A stretch of DNA of 64,000 nucleotides. Origin: Lachnospiraceae bacterium NE2001 (lineage in GTDB: Bacteria > Bacillota > Clostridia > Lachnospirales > Lachnospiraceae). The DNA is taken from positions 62,001 to 126,000 of the forward strand of contig FOEK01000005.1 of NCBI GenBank assembly GCA_900110635.1. The letters run 5' to 3'. This document shows, one piece after another, positions 29,338-38,070 of this stretch (positions within the stretch are counted from its first letter, which is position 1; every line of letters begins with the position of its first letter). The translations under genes were made by a program, and so were the position numbers. A model generated the notes under the pieces. That model did no database searches and was not told the DNA's origin. It saw only the letters and a program-made list of their open reading frames with translations.

Positions 29338-30114
29338 ATGAAAAAATATATTGGTGATATTATAAAACAGGAAAATCTATCTGATGATATATATTCCATG
29401 TGGATAAAATGTCCATCTATAGCGGCAGAATCTCACAGTGGGCAATTTGTTTCTTTGTATTCAAATGATTCTTCAAGACTTCTTCCGCGACCTATAAGTA
29501 TATGTGAGGTAGATAAGAAGGGGGATTCACTTAGACTTGTATATCGTACTGTTGGTGCTGGAACAAAGGAGTTCAGTCTACTAAAGAAGGGCGATAGGAT
29601 CAGCATGGTTGGTCCTATTGGAAATGGTTATGAGTTATCAGCTTCCCGTCCTATATTGATGGGAGGGGGTATTGGTATACCGCCAATGCTTCAGCTTGCA
29701 AAAGAGTTTTCTGGCAAAGGTATTTCAAAAGAAAATATAGTTGTTATACTTGGTTACCGTGATAATACATTTTTACTTAATGAGTTTAAAAAGATTTCCA
29801 CGGTCTATATTTCCAGTGATACTGGAAGTGTGGGAATAAAGGGGAATGTTATAGATGCTGCCCGAGAGTATGGAGTAGAGGGTGATGCTATCTTTGCCTG
29901 CGGTCCTAAACCTATGTTGGCGGCAATTAAGGAGTATTCTTATGAAAAAGATATTCCGGCTTACATTTCACTTGAAGAAAGAATGGCCTGTGGTATTGGT
30001 GCCTGTCTTGCCTGTGTATGTAATACTGTAGAAAAGGATGAGCATTCACAGGTTAATAATGCCCGTATATGTGTTGATGGTCCTGTATTCAAAGCTGATG
30101 AGGTGCTGCTATGA
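29338..30114 (+). CDS. pyrK: dihydroorotate dehydrogenase B, electron transfer subunit
   Basis: FAD- and 2Fe-2S-containing subunit that lets PyrD pass electrons to NAD. Seen: 258 residues. The FAD-binding stretch is RLLPRPISICE (about 47-57), the NAD-binding region GGGIGIPPMLQLAKE lies at about 109-123, and the iron-sulfur cysteines are Cys218, Cys223, Cys226 and Cys245 in CGIGACLAC and ARIC. Its stop overlaps the pyrD start by 4 nt, typical of translational coupling of two subunits. A recognisable ribosome binding site (TGAGGAT) lies about 14 nt upstream. Confidence 0.95.
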   Translation: MKKYIGDIIKQENLSDDIYSMWIKCPSIAAESHSGQFVSLYSNDSSRLLPRPISICEVDKKGDSLRLVYRTVGAGTKEFSLLKKGDRISMVGPIGNGYELSASRPILMGGGIGIPPMLQLAKEFSGKGISKENIVVILGYRDNTFLLNEFKKISTVYISSDTGSVGIKGNVIDAAREYGVEGDAIFACGPKPMLAAIKEYSYEKDIPAYISLEERMACGIGACLACVCNTVEKDEHSQVNNARICVDGPVFKADEVLL

Positions 30115-31028
30115 GTAATATAGATATGTCCGTAGATTTTTGCGGAGTTAAAATGAAGAATCCAGTCACAGTAGCCTCGGGTACCTTTGGCTCTGGAATG
30201 GAATATAGCAATTTTGTTGATCTGTCTGTTCTTGGTGCAGTTACCACAAAGGGTGTTGCCATTACTCCCTGGGAAGGAAATCCTACACCAAGAGTGGCTG
30301 AGGTTTATGGAGGAATGTTAAATGCTATAGGCCTTCAGAATCCAGGCATTGATACATTTATTAGTCGTGATCTGACATTTCTACAGCGTTATGACACTTG
30401 TGTGATCGTAAATGTATGCGGTCACAGCGAGGAAGAGTATGTTTCCTGTGTGGAGCGTCTTGCTGATTGTGATAACGTGGATCTTCTGGAGATAAATGTT
30501 TCCTGTCCTAATGTTAAGGAGGGTGGTATAGCATTTGGCACTGATCCTAAATGTCTTAATAATATAACCAGGATGATCAAAGCTAAGGCAAAACAGCCTG
30601 TGATCATGAAACTTAGTCCAAATGTTACAGATATCACAGAGATGGCGAGGGCGGCTGTGGATGGTGGCGCTGATGCATTATCTCTTATCAATACACTTAC
30701 CGGAATGAAGATTGACATATATCGCAGAACCTATGCGCTTGCTAACAGAACAGGCGGTCTTTCTGGTCCTGCTGTAAAGCCTGTAGCGCTTAGAATGGTG
30801 AATCAGGTTGCATCTGCTGTGTCTGTTCCAATCATAGGAATGGGTGGAATTTCAACTGCGGAGGATGCTATTGAGTTTATTATGGCTGGTGCTACTATGG
30901 TTTCTGTAGGTACGGCAAACTTCCATAATCCTACTGTCACTGCTGAAATAGTAGATGGTATTGAAAAGTTTATGAGATCACAGAATATCTCGTCTTTAGA
31001 TGAGATTCGTGGCTGTGTTCGCTGGTAG
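30111..31028 (+). CDS. pyrD: dihydroorotate dehydrogenase B, catalytic subunit
   Basis: Oxidises dihydroorotate to orotate with FMN. Seen: 305 residues. The class 1B active-site Cys is in NVSCPNVKEGG (Cys132). FMN-binding segments are VASGTFGSGM and the C-terminal IGMGGISTAEDAIEF and AGATMVSVGTA. It forms a heterotetramer with PyrK, whose gene overlaps by 4 nt. Cytoplasmic. Confidence 0.96.
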   Translation: MSNIDMSVDFCGVKMKNPVTVASGTFGSGMEYSNFVDLSVLGAVTTKGVAITPWEGNPTPRVAEVYGGMLNAIGLQNPGIDTFISRDLTFLQRYDTCVIVNVCGHSEEEYVSCVERLADCDNVDLLEINVSCPNVKEGGIAFGTDPKCLNNITRMIKAKAKQPVIMKLSPNVTDITEMARAAVDGGADALSLINTLTGMKIDIYRRTYALANRTGGLSGPAVKPVALRMVNQVASAVSVPIIGMGGISTAEDAIEFIMAGATMVSVGTANFHNPTVTAEIVDGIEKFMRSQNISSLDEIRGCVRW

Positions 31029-31049
31029 CATACAAAAGGTGATATTTAT

Positions 31050-31364
31050 ATGGCTTTAAGAAAGAAAAAGGTGTACAAGTTTTCCGATGAGGTTATGGCG
31101 AAAGATGCGATAATTTCTCTTATATTTGGGGGACTTGGATTTATATCAATTATATTTGTTGTTGTGATGGGGATTGTTTTAAAGGGAGCAGTTCCGTTTG
31201 AGATAAGTGCATTTCTGCTGGTTGCGGCAATTATGGCTGTAACCGGCCTTATCTTTGCACTTCTTTCCCTTGGGGACTCAGATGGTGGCGTTCTTAGCAA
31301 ACGTACATCGTTCATCCTGTCCCTCATCGATATCGCAATACTTGTAGTATTATATATTGTTTAA
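31050..31364 (+). CDS. small membrane protein, DUF6142-like
   Basis: Seen: 104 residues with a basic start (MALRKKKVYKFSDEVMAKDA) and three hydrophobic segments (about 22-44, 48-70 and 85-104). The N-terminal pattern KFSDxxxxKDAIISLIFGGLG is what I associate with a clostridial family of small three-helix membrane proteins (DUF6142). No catalytic motif is visible. It starts 22 nt after pyrD with AAGGTG and could be co-transcribed with the pyr genes. A GC-rich palindromic element begins just after its stop. Confidence 0.72.
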   Translation: MALRKKKVYKFSDEVMAKDAIISLIFGGLGFISIIFVVVMGIVLKGAVPFEISAFLLVAAIMAVTGLIFALLSLGDSDGGVLSKRTSFILSLIDIAILVVLYIV

Positions 31365-31366
31365 TA

Positions 31367-31420
31367 ATGTGCGAGTGGGGTCTGTCCCCATTGCACATAG
31401 GTCTGTCCCTTTTTGCACAT
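31367..31420 (+). repeat. GC-rich palindromic (REP-like) element with a second half-copy
   Basis: A nested palindrome: ATGTGC (31367-31372) with GCACAT (31393-31398), enclosing TGGGG (31376-31380) and CCCCA (31386-31390) around TCTGT. A second half follows at once (GGTCTGTCCC, then GCACAT at 31415-31420), so the first arm can pair with either copy. It is unlike the AT-rich surroundings and resembles palindromes that I recall as dispersed in clostridial genomes. It forms the leader of the M29 peptidase gene. Confidence 0.7.
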
Positions 31421-31434
31421 TTTTAGGAGGATGT

Positions 31435-33573
31435 ATGAGTTTAGAAAATGGTAGTGAAGGTATAATGCAGGGAGATATTAAAGACAGGTTCGAGCTTGTT
31501 AAAGAAAGAATACGTGAGATTCCAGATGAGCTTCTTGGTGTGACTGAGGAGAAGTATGCTTATCTGGATTTTTTTAAAGTTAAGGCTCAGTATATAAGCT
31601 TTATGCTGGAAATCTTTGATAAGATTTCAGATGATGATCCGGATAGCTATAAGGTTTATGCGTGTAAAGATGTAAACTATAAAATGTATGAGGATATAAT
31701 TGGTGAAAATTATGAATACTCATATAGTAATCCGGATTATGCTGAGGAAAAACTGGGGGCGATGGGCTCTCTTTTTTCCTTTGTTTCTGCTGAGATAGCA
31801 GAGCTGCCCGGTCTTGTGTTCGATAATAAAATAGCAGAAATAACATATCTTCTTGAAACATACCTTGAACTATATTTTATGTTTAAAAGTGGTGATGAAG
31901 TAACTATTTCATCTGTATCGGATGTGGTTCGTTCTTATGCTGTTGATTATGCAGACTATCATAACAGTGAAAGAATGATGGATACATTTATTCCGGGAAG
32001 AGGTGTTGCCAGTAAACTGGTAGAAACCGCTGATCTTACAGATCTGACTTATCTTTATAGATATGGAGAATATATCTCTGAAACAGAGCTTCGTCTGGCT
32101 GAATACCTGAATAAACTTTCTCAGGATAGAATAGATGAGATAGCAAAGACCTTTACAGATGGATTCAGACGAGGCTACACAGTTATGGGTGTAGAGTTTG
32201 AAGGCAAGAAATATGTACAGGTCAGATATCATATAGGTCAGGAGAGGATTGTACGTTCAGTTTGCAATTTTTTTGGTGAAATGGGTCTTACACCGATACT
32301 TTTTAGAACAGCAGCTTCTCGAATGGTTAAAAGAGGCACTGTACGTCAGGGGTATGAATCCTCTTATCCAAATCAGCAGTTTTGTTATGACCATAGAAAT
32401 GATAATGCACTTTTTCTGACAAATGATTTTGTAGAAAGAAGAGTGAATTCAACGAGAAAAACCTATGAGGAATTGTCGCAATACTATATAGGAACTGATT
32501 TATACCATTTTACTGAAGGTTTTGCAGGTCCTGCGGTAATAGAAACATTTGGTGAAGAGTTATTCTCGCCATTACAGAAAGCCTCGGTGCCTTCACTTAC
32601 TGAACAGCAGCAGGAGCTTGAACGTAAAATGTATAGCGAGTTATCTCAGCTCTCAAATGAGTTTATTCCTGGTGACAGCTACAGCTTTTCTATTATAGCG
32701 TTTCCTATTCCTGATATAGGTGAAAAGTTTGAGGATATATTTGATGAGATCGTAGCTATAAATACTTTGGATAACGAGAAATATAAGGCTATACAGCAGA
32801 GCATAATTGATGTTCTTGATGTAAGTGATAAGGTCCGTATAGTTGGAATGAACGGCAATAAAACTGATATTACTGTTCAGATGAGATATCTTAATAATCC
32901 TGAAAAGGAGACTCAGTTTGAAAACTGTACAGCTGATGTAAATATTCCTCTTGGCGAAGTTTTTACGTCACCGGTGCTTAAGGGTACAAATGGTATATTA
33001 TATGTCAGCAGTACATATCTAAATGGTTATAACTTTAAGGATATTGAGATACATATTAAAGATGGTGTGGTATCTGATTATTATTGTTCTAATTTTTTAT
33101 CGGATGAAGATACTGAAACTAAAGGGGTTGAGAAGGGTAAACGCTATATTAAAGAGAATATCCTGTTTAATCACGAATTTCTTCCTTTGGGTGAGTTCGC
33201 AATTGGAACGAACACACTTGCTTATACCGTAGCAAGGCGTTATAACATTTTAGAAAAATTACCTATCCTGATAGTGGAAAAGACTGGTCCGCATTTTGCG
33301 CTGGGTGACACCTGTTATAGTCATATGGAAGATCATGCAGTCTTTAATCCGGATGGCAAGGAGATAATAAGCAGGGAAAATGATTTCTCGCTCCTGAGAG
33401 ATACAGAGCCAGATAAGGCATATTTTAACTGTCACACAGATATTACAATTCCTTATAATGAACTGGGAAGGCTTTATACCATTAGTGAAAATGGTGATGA
33501 AACAGATATTATAGTCGAAGGTCGCTTTGTTCTGCCTGGAACTGAGTCCCTTAACGAAGCTCTGGATGAATAA
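31435..33573 (+). CDS. M29-family aminopeptidase with an N-terminal extension
   Basis: Metal-dependent leucyl-type aminopeptidase, probably cytoplasmic. Seen: 712 residues. The C-terminal half shows M29 landmarks: ADVNIPLGEVFTSPVLKGTN, FNHEFLPLGEFAIGTN, KTGPHFALGDTCYSHMEDH (metal-binding Glu/His pattern) and FNCHTDITIPYN. The classical family is about 410 residues, so roughly the first 210-300 residues are an additional helical, acidic domain I do not recognise. I chose ATG 31435 after TAGGAGG; the ORF is open upstream through the palindromic repeat. The pyrimidine-nucleoside phosphorylase gene follows closely. Confidence 0.88.
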   Translation: MSLENGSEGIMQGDIKDRFELVKERIREIPDELLGVTEEKYAYLDFFKVKAQYISFMLEIFDKISDDDPDSYKVYACKDVNYKMYEDIIGENYEYSYSNPDYAEEKLGAMGSLFSFVSAEIAELPGLVFDNKIAEITYLLETYLELYFMFKSGDEVTISSVSDVVRSYAVDYADYHNSERMMDTFIPGRGVASKLVETADLTDLTYLYRYGEYISETELRLAEYLNKLSQDRIDEIAKTFTDGFRRGYTVMGVEFEGKKYVQVRYHIGQERIVRSVCNFFGEMGLTPILFRTAASRMVKRGTVRQGYESSYPNQQFCYDHRNDNALFLTNDFVERRVNSTRKTYEELSQYYIGTDLYHFTEGFAGPAVIETFGEELFSPLQKASVPSLTEQQQELERKMYSELSQLSNEFIPGDSYSFSIIAFPIPDIGEKFEDIFDEIVAINTLDNEKYKAIQQSIIDVLDVSDKVRIVGMNGNKTDITVQMRYLNNPEKETQFENCTADVNIPLGEVFTSPVLKGTNGILYVSSTYLNGYNFKDIEIHIKDGVVSDYYCSNFLSDEDTETKGVEKGKRYIKENILFNHEFLPLGEFAIGTNTLAYTVARRYNILEKLPILIVEKTGPHFALGDTCYSHMEDHAVFNPDGKEIISRENDFSLLRDTEPDKAYFNCHTDITIPYNELGRLYTISENGDETDIIVEGRFVLPGTESLNEALDE

Positions 33574-33589
33574 TGCTGTGGAGATTATT

Positions 33590-35005
33590 ATGAATATAGT
33601 TGAGATAATTGAGAAAAAGAAAAGGGGAGAAGAACTTAGCCTGGAGGAGATAAGTTTTGCCATAGAAGGCGTTTTGTCAGGCTCTGTAAAGGACTATCAG
33701 ATGTCAGCTCTTCTTATGGCAATATGTCTTAAGGGTATGACTCCTGAGGAAACTACAAGTCTTACCATGGTTATGCGAGATAGTGGCGATATACTTGATC
33801 TGTCTTCTATAGGAAAAACTGTAGTAGATAAGCATTCTACTGGTGGAGTTGGAGATAAAACTACGTTGATAGTTGGACCAATTATGGCGTCTCTTGGAAT
33901 ACCTGTTGCAAAGATGAGCGGTCGCGGCCTTGGAATAACAGGAGGAACTATCGATAAACTGGATTCTATACCTGGCTTTAGCTCGGATGTATCTGACGCG
34001 GCCTTTATACGTCAGGTAAAGGATGTGGGTATAGTTGATGCGGCCCAGAACCTGAATCTGGCCCCTGCTGATAAGGTGCTTTATGCTCTTCGTGATGTAA
34101 CAGGTACAGTGGATAGTGTGCCCCTTATTGCTTCGAGCATTATGAGCAAGAAACTGGCATCTGGAGCTGATGGTATAGTACTGGATGTGAAATGTGGCTC
34201 TGGAGCATTTATGACTGATGAATCATCCGCCTGTGAACTTGCAAATGCTATGCTGGAGATAGCCCATCTGGCTGGCAAGAAATGTACTGCTGTTATATCT
34301 GATATGAATCAGCCTCTTGGTTATACTGTTGGAAATCTTCTGGAGGTTATTGAAGCTGTCCGGTTTTTGACTGGTACAAAACAGGAACCACGCCTGTATA
34401 AGCTGGTTATTGAACTTTGTAAGCAGATGTATAAGCTGTCTGATGAATACATAAAGTTAAATAAGTCAAATGAATATTTAGATGAAAATGGTTCGAGAGA
34501 AAGTGATTCCATAGAAAGTGATTCCATAGAAAGTGATTCAATAGAAATCAATTCAAAGATAGAAGAGATTATCAAGGATGAGTTAGTGTCAGGAAAAGCA
34601 TATAACAAGTTTAAGGAGTTTATATCAGCTCAAAATGGAGATATCTCTTTTATCGAAAAACTTGAAGAAGATATAAAGGTTAAGCCGTTATTTGATGAAG
34701 AGCGTTCTTTAGATATCACAGCTGTTGAAGCTGGCTTTATTACGGGCATTAATGCTCATGAGATTGGACGGGCTTCACTTATGCTCGGTGCTGGACGAGA
34801 AACAAAGGACTCGAAGATTGATCTATATTCGGGAATTGTTTTCCGTAAAGTGGTTGGAGATAAGGTATCATCAGGAGATAGTATTGCCACTCTTTATAGT
34901 GCATCCTCTGATAAGTTAGAACAGGCGAAGAAGCTTGTTCAAGGCGCAATAACAGTATCTGATACATTTGACGAAAGAGATATTATTATCGATGTCTTAG
35001 CCTGA
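33590..35005 (+). CDS. pdp: pyrimidine-nucleoside phosphorylase with a Ser/Asp/Glu repeat insertion
   Basis: Phosphorolyses thymidine, uridine and deoxyuridine in pyrimidine salvage. Seen: 471 residues against about 433 usual. Phosphate-site motif DKHSTGGVGDKT (Lys81, His82) and R168/S183/K187 match the catalytic residues of E. coli thymidine phosphorylase. SGRGLGITGGTIDKL has Ile116 where I expect His, next to the phosphate-contacting Thr120. The extra length is an insertion at about 292-325 containing three ESDSI repeats, likely a surface loop in the alpha/beta domain. ATG 33590 was chosen because GTGGAG lies 6 nt upstream and family members begin MxxxxIIEKKxxG; earlier in-frame codons overlap the M29 gene. 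Confidence 0.93.
   Translation: MNIVEIIEKKKRGEELSLEEISFAIEGVLSGSVKDYQMSALLMAICLKGMTPEETTSLTMVMRDSGDILDLSSIGKTVVDKHSTGGVGDKTTLIVGPIMASLGIPVAKMSGRGLGITGGTIDKLDSIPGFSSDVSDAAFIRQVKDVGIVDAAQNLNLAPADKVLYALRDVTGTVDSVPLIASSIMSKKLASGADGIVLDVKCGSGAFMTDESSACELANAMLEIAHLAGKKCTAVISDMNQPLGYTVGNLLEVIEAVRFLTGTKQEPRLYKLVIELCKQMYKLSDEYIKLNKSNEYLDENGSRESDSIESDSIESDSIEINSKIEEIIKDELVSGKAYNKFKEFISAQNGDISFIEKLEEDIKVKPLFDEERSLDITAVEAGFITGINAHEIGRASLMLGAGRETKDSKIDLYSGIVFRKVVGDKVSSGDSIATLYSASSDKLEQAKKLVQGAITVSDTFDERDIIIDVLA
34499..34543 (+). repeat. three tandem 15-nt repeats inside pdp
   Basis: Units at 34499-34513, 34514-34528 and 34529-34543, each coding ESDSI. Two are identical and one differs by one base. In frame, so the gene stays intact. 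Confidence 0.93.
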
Positions 35006-35033
35006 AGGTATAAGAATACGGTTAAGGTTTTCA

Positions 35034-35062
35034 TTGAATAACTACTTCTTATACGTTATAAT
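35034..35062 (+). promoter_or_regulatory. pspA promoter overlapped by an inverted repeat
   Basis: TTGAAT (35034-35039), 17-nt spacer, TATAAT (35057-35062). A 9-bp inverted repeat (GTATAAGAA at 35008-35016, TTCTTATAC at 35046-35054) has one arm inside the spacer. This fits an operator, or a hairpin ending the upstream transcript. Confidence 0.82.
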
Positions 35063-35133
35063 ATTTTTTGTGGCTGAATACTTATTTGTATCAGTATGGC
35101 CGATATATAATACAAAATAGGGAGGTTTTAAAA

Positions 35134-35823
35134 GTGGGAATTTTACAGAGATTTAAGGATATCATGTCATCAAATATCAATGCATTGCTTGATAAGGCAG
35201 AGGATCCTGAGAAGATGGTTGATCAGACACTGCGTAACCTGAATTCAGATCTAGCTAAGGTTAAGGCTGAAACAGCTGGAGTTATGGCAGATGAACAGAA
35301 GGCTAAGCGTAATCTTGATGAGGTTAATCAGGAAATTGCCAGAATGCAGCAGTATGCTGAAAAGGCAGTTATGGCTGGAAACGATGCTGACGCTACCAGA
35401 TTTCTTGCAGAGAAGAATAAGCTTGTTGCTAAGCAGGCATCACTTCAGCAGATATATGATGTTGCGGCAGCTAACGCAATGAAGATGCGTCAGATGCACG
35501 ACAAGCTTGTTACGGATATAGCAGAGCTTGAGTCTCGTCGTGACCTTATTAAGTCTAAGGTTAAGCTGGCTAAGGCTCAGCAGCATATTAATCAGGCTAC
35601 TTCTAAGATTGATTCACAGTCTGGTTTTGCAGCATTCCAGAGAATTGAGGATAAGGCAGATGCTATGCTTGATATGGCTCAGGCTGAAGCACAGTTAAAT
35701 GCTACATCAGCTTCAAGTGAAGTAGATAATCTTACTGCTAAGTATGACGCTTCTCCTGATATGGCAGTTCAGGATGAGCTTGCTGCACTTAAGGCTAAGC
35801 TTGGTCAGACATCAGCTGAATAA
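35134..35823 (+). CDS. pspA: PspA/IM30 (Vipp1) family membrane-stress protein
   Basis: Coiled-coil protein that assembles on stressed membranes. Seen: 229 residues, starting with GTG and reading MGILQRFKDIMSSNINALLDKAEDPEKM in overlapping stretches, the hallmark amphipathic helix and first part of PspA. The rest is nearly all helix with heptad-like charged repeats. There are no membrane segments. AGGGAGG lies 9 nt before GTG. It has its own good promoter; no pspBC or PspF-type partner is nearby. pcrA starts 19 nt downstream and may be read from the same transcript. Confidence 0.93.
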   Translation: MGILQRFKDIMSSNINALLDKAEDPEKMVDQTLRNLNSDLAKVKAETAGVMADEQKAKRNLDEVNQEIARMQQYAEKAVMAGNDADATRFLAEKNKLVAKQASLQQIYDVAAANAMKMRQMHDKLVTDIAELESRRDLIKSKVKLAKAQQHINQATSKIDSQSGFAAFQRIEDKADAMLDMAQAEAQLNATSASSEVDNLTAKYDASPDMAVQDELAALKAKLGQTSAE

Positions 35824-35842
35824 GATAAAGGACAATAGTTTA

Positions 35843-38056
35843 ATGCTAGGACTTAATGACAAACAGTGGGAGGCCTGCTCATATACGGAGGGGCCTCTCC
35901 TTATTTTAGCAGGAGCAGGTTCGGGGAAGACTCGAGTTCTGGTCCATAGAATTGCATATTTGATCGAAGAGAAGGGTGTTGATCCATATAACATTCTTGC
36001 CATAACATTTACCAATAAAGCGGCAAATGAAATGAAGGAACGTGTGGAGGCGGCTATTGATGTGGAACCAGGCAGAATCTGGGTTAGTACATTTCACTCT
36101 ATGTGTGTAAAGATTCTTAGGCGTTTCTATTCACGGATTGGAGGCAATAACAATTTTGCTATCTATGATACAGATGATCAAAAGTCTGTATGTAAAGAGG
36201 TGCTGAAAACTCTTAATCTTGATCCGAAGACTTATAAGGAGAGTGCTTGTATAGCATTTATATCAAATGCTAAAGAATGCTGTAAGACTCCGGAAGATCT
36301 GGAGCTTGAGTATGCTGCGGATTATAGGAATTCACAGCTGGTCAGAGTGTACCGGGAATATCAGAATAGAATGAAGATGAACAATGCTCTTGATTTTGAT
36401 GATCTGATATTTAAAACCCTGGATCTCTTTACACAGGATCAGGAGGTTCTTGAGTATTATCAGGACCGCTTTAAGTATATAATGGTGGATGAGTATCAGG
36501 ATACAAATGAGTCTCAGTTCCAGCTGGTAAGATTTCTTGCTGGAAAATGGAGAAACCTTTGTGTTGTTGGTGATGATGACCAGTCTATCTATAAATTCCG
36601 TGGTGCAAATATCTACAATATCCTTAATTTTGAGGATGAATACACGGATGCTAAGGTGGTTAAGCTTGAACAGAATTATCGCTCTACACAGACGATTCTT
36701 GATGCGGCAAATGCAGTGATTGCTAATAATACAGGACGAAAGGTAAAACGCCTCTGGACTGAAAATGGTCAGGGAGAGAAAATCCACTATACTGTATTTG
36801 AGACTGAACATGAGGAAGCTCATGGCGCTGCTAATACCATAATGGATCTGTGTCTTTCTGGACGCGATTATTCAGATATCGCTATATTATATAGGACAAA
36901 TGCTCAGTCCCGTGCAATTGAGGAGAAACTGGTATATGCCAATATTCCATATAAGCTTGTGGGTGGTACTGGTTTCTATAATCGTAAAGAGATTCGTGAT
37001 ATCGTTGCTTATCTTAAGCTTCTTTCGAATACTTCAGATGAGATAGCATTTTCCAGAATAATAAATGTACCTAAGAGAGGCATAGGTGCTACAACAGTAT
37101 CTAAGATAAGGGAACAGAGTCTGTCAAATGGTCTCTCTATGTATGATTTTTGTAAAGATGATGCTTTTAGAGCTACACTTGGACGATCTAGTGATAAGAT
37201 CGGTGAGTTTATAGAAATGATGGAGAGCTTCAGGCCACTGGTAGATAGTGGCGAACTGGAAGAGCTTTTTGATGCTATAATGGAAAAAACGGGTTATGAG
37301 ATGGACCTTCGTGCTGAGGCTACGGATGAGGCGCGTGGTCGTCTGGAAAACCTGGAGGAGCTTCGTAATAAGATCGTAGGATATATGGAAGAGGATGAAC
37401 CGTCACTTATGGGTCTTCTTGAAGATATATCTCTGGTTGCTGATACAGATGACAAGGCAGAGGATTCAGATAACAAGGTTACACTTATGACTCTTCATAG
37501 TGCAAAAGGTCTGGAGTTTCCAGTTGTTTTTATTGTTGGTATGGAGGAACGTCTCTTTCCAAGTGGTATGGCTATGGATAGTGATGATCCGGATGCGGTT
37601 GAGGAAGAACGTCGACTGTGCTATGTTGGTATTACCAGGGCTAAAGAGCTTCTTTATCTCAGTTCCTGTACTACAAGGATGAGTTACGGTAACAGAGCTT
37701 ATAATGCCGAGTCCAGGTTTATTGAAGAGATACCAAAGGAATATATGACTAGAACGGGAGTGAAGGCAAATGTTATTAAGGCTGAGCCTTTTGCAAAGAA
37801 GCCTTCGGTATCTGGTTTTAACTTTGGTGTTACTAAACCAAAGACTGCTGCAGTGACGAAAACGAAAACATCCTCAGATGATTCATCAGTCAGTGTTAGT
37901 TATGGCGTTGGCGACAGAGTAAAACATATCAAGTTTGGCAAGGGTACTGTTACCGCCATGAATCCATCTGCTGGTGATTATGAGATAACAGTTAATTTTG
38001 ATACTGTTGGAGAAAAACATATGTTCGCCAAACTCGCGAAGCTGAAGAAAATCTAA
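35843..38056 (+). CDS. pcrA: ATP-dependent DNA helicase PcrA (UvrD/Rep family)
   Basis: 3'-5' superfamily 1 helicase for repair and replication restart. Seen: 737 residues. Motif I is AGAGSGKTRVL (about 23-33), Ia is ITFTNKAANEMKERV, motif II is MVDEYQDTN, III is VGDDDQSIYKFRGA, IV is EQNYRST, V is TLHSAKGLEFPVVF and VI is CYVGITRAKELL. The C-terminal tail has a Tudor-like part (VGDRVKHIKFGKGTV), as in Bacillus PcrA, for RNA polymerase contact. ATG 35843 matches the family start (LNDKQWEAC); its ribosome binding site (AAAGGA) is modest. Confidence 0.96.
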   Translation: MLGLNDKQWEACSYTEGPLLILAGAGSGKTRVLVHRIAYLIEEKGVDPYNILAITFTNKAANEMKERVEAAIDVEPGRIWVSTFHSMCVKILRRFYSRIGGNNNFAIYDTDDQKSVCKEVLKTLNLDPKTYKESACIAFISNAKECCKTPEDLELEYAADYRNSQLVRVYREYQNRMKMNNALDFDDLIFKTLDLFTQDQEVLEYYQDRFKYIMVDEYQDTNESQFQLVRFLAGKWRNLCVVGDDDQSIYKFRGANIYNILNFEDEYTDAKVVKLEQNYRSTQTILDAANAVIANNTGRKVKRLWTENGQGEKIHYTVFETEHEEAHGAANTIMDLCLSGRDYSDIAILYRTNAQSRAIEEKLVYANIPYKLVGGTGFYNRKEIRDIVAYLKLLSNTSDEIAFSRIINVPKRGIGATTVSKIREQSLSNGLSMYDFCKDDAFRATLGRSSDKIGEFIEMMESFRPLVDSGELEELFDAIMEKTGYEMDLRAEATDEARGRLENLEELRNKIVGYMEEDEPSLMGLLEDISLVADTDDKAEDSDNKVTLMTLHSAKGLEFPVVFIVGMEERLFPSGMAMDSDDPDAVEEERRLCYVGITRAKELLYLSSCTTRMSYGNRAYNAESRFIEEIPKEYMTRTGVKANVIKAEPFAKKPSVSGFNFGVTKPKTAAVTKTKTSSDDSSVSVSYGVGDRVKHIKFGKGTVTAMNPSAGDYEITVNFDTVGEKHMFAKLAKLKKI

Positions 38057-38070
38057 AGAAAGGCAAAAAT

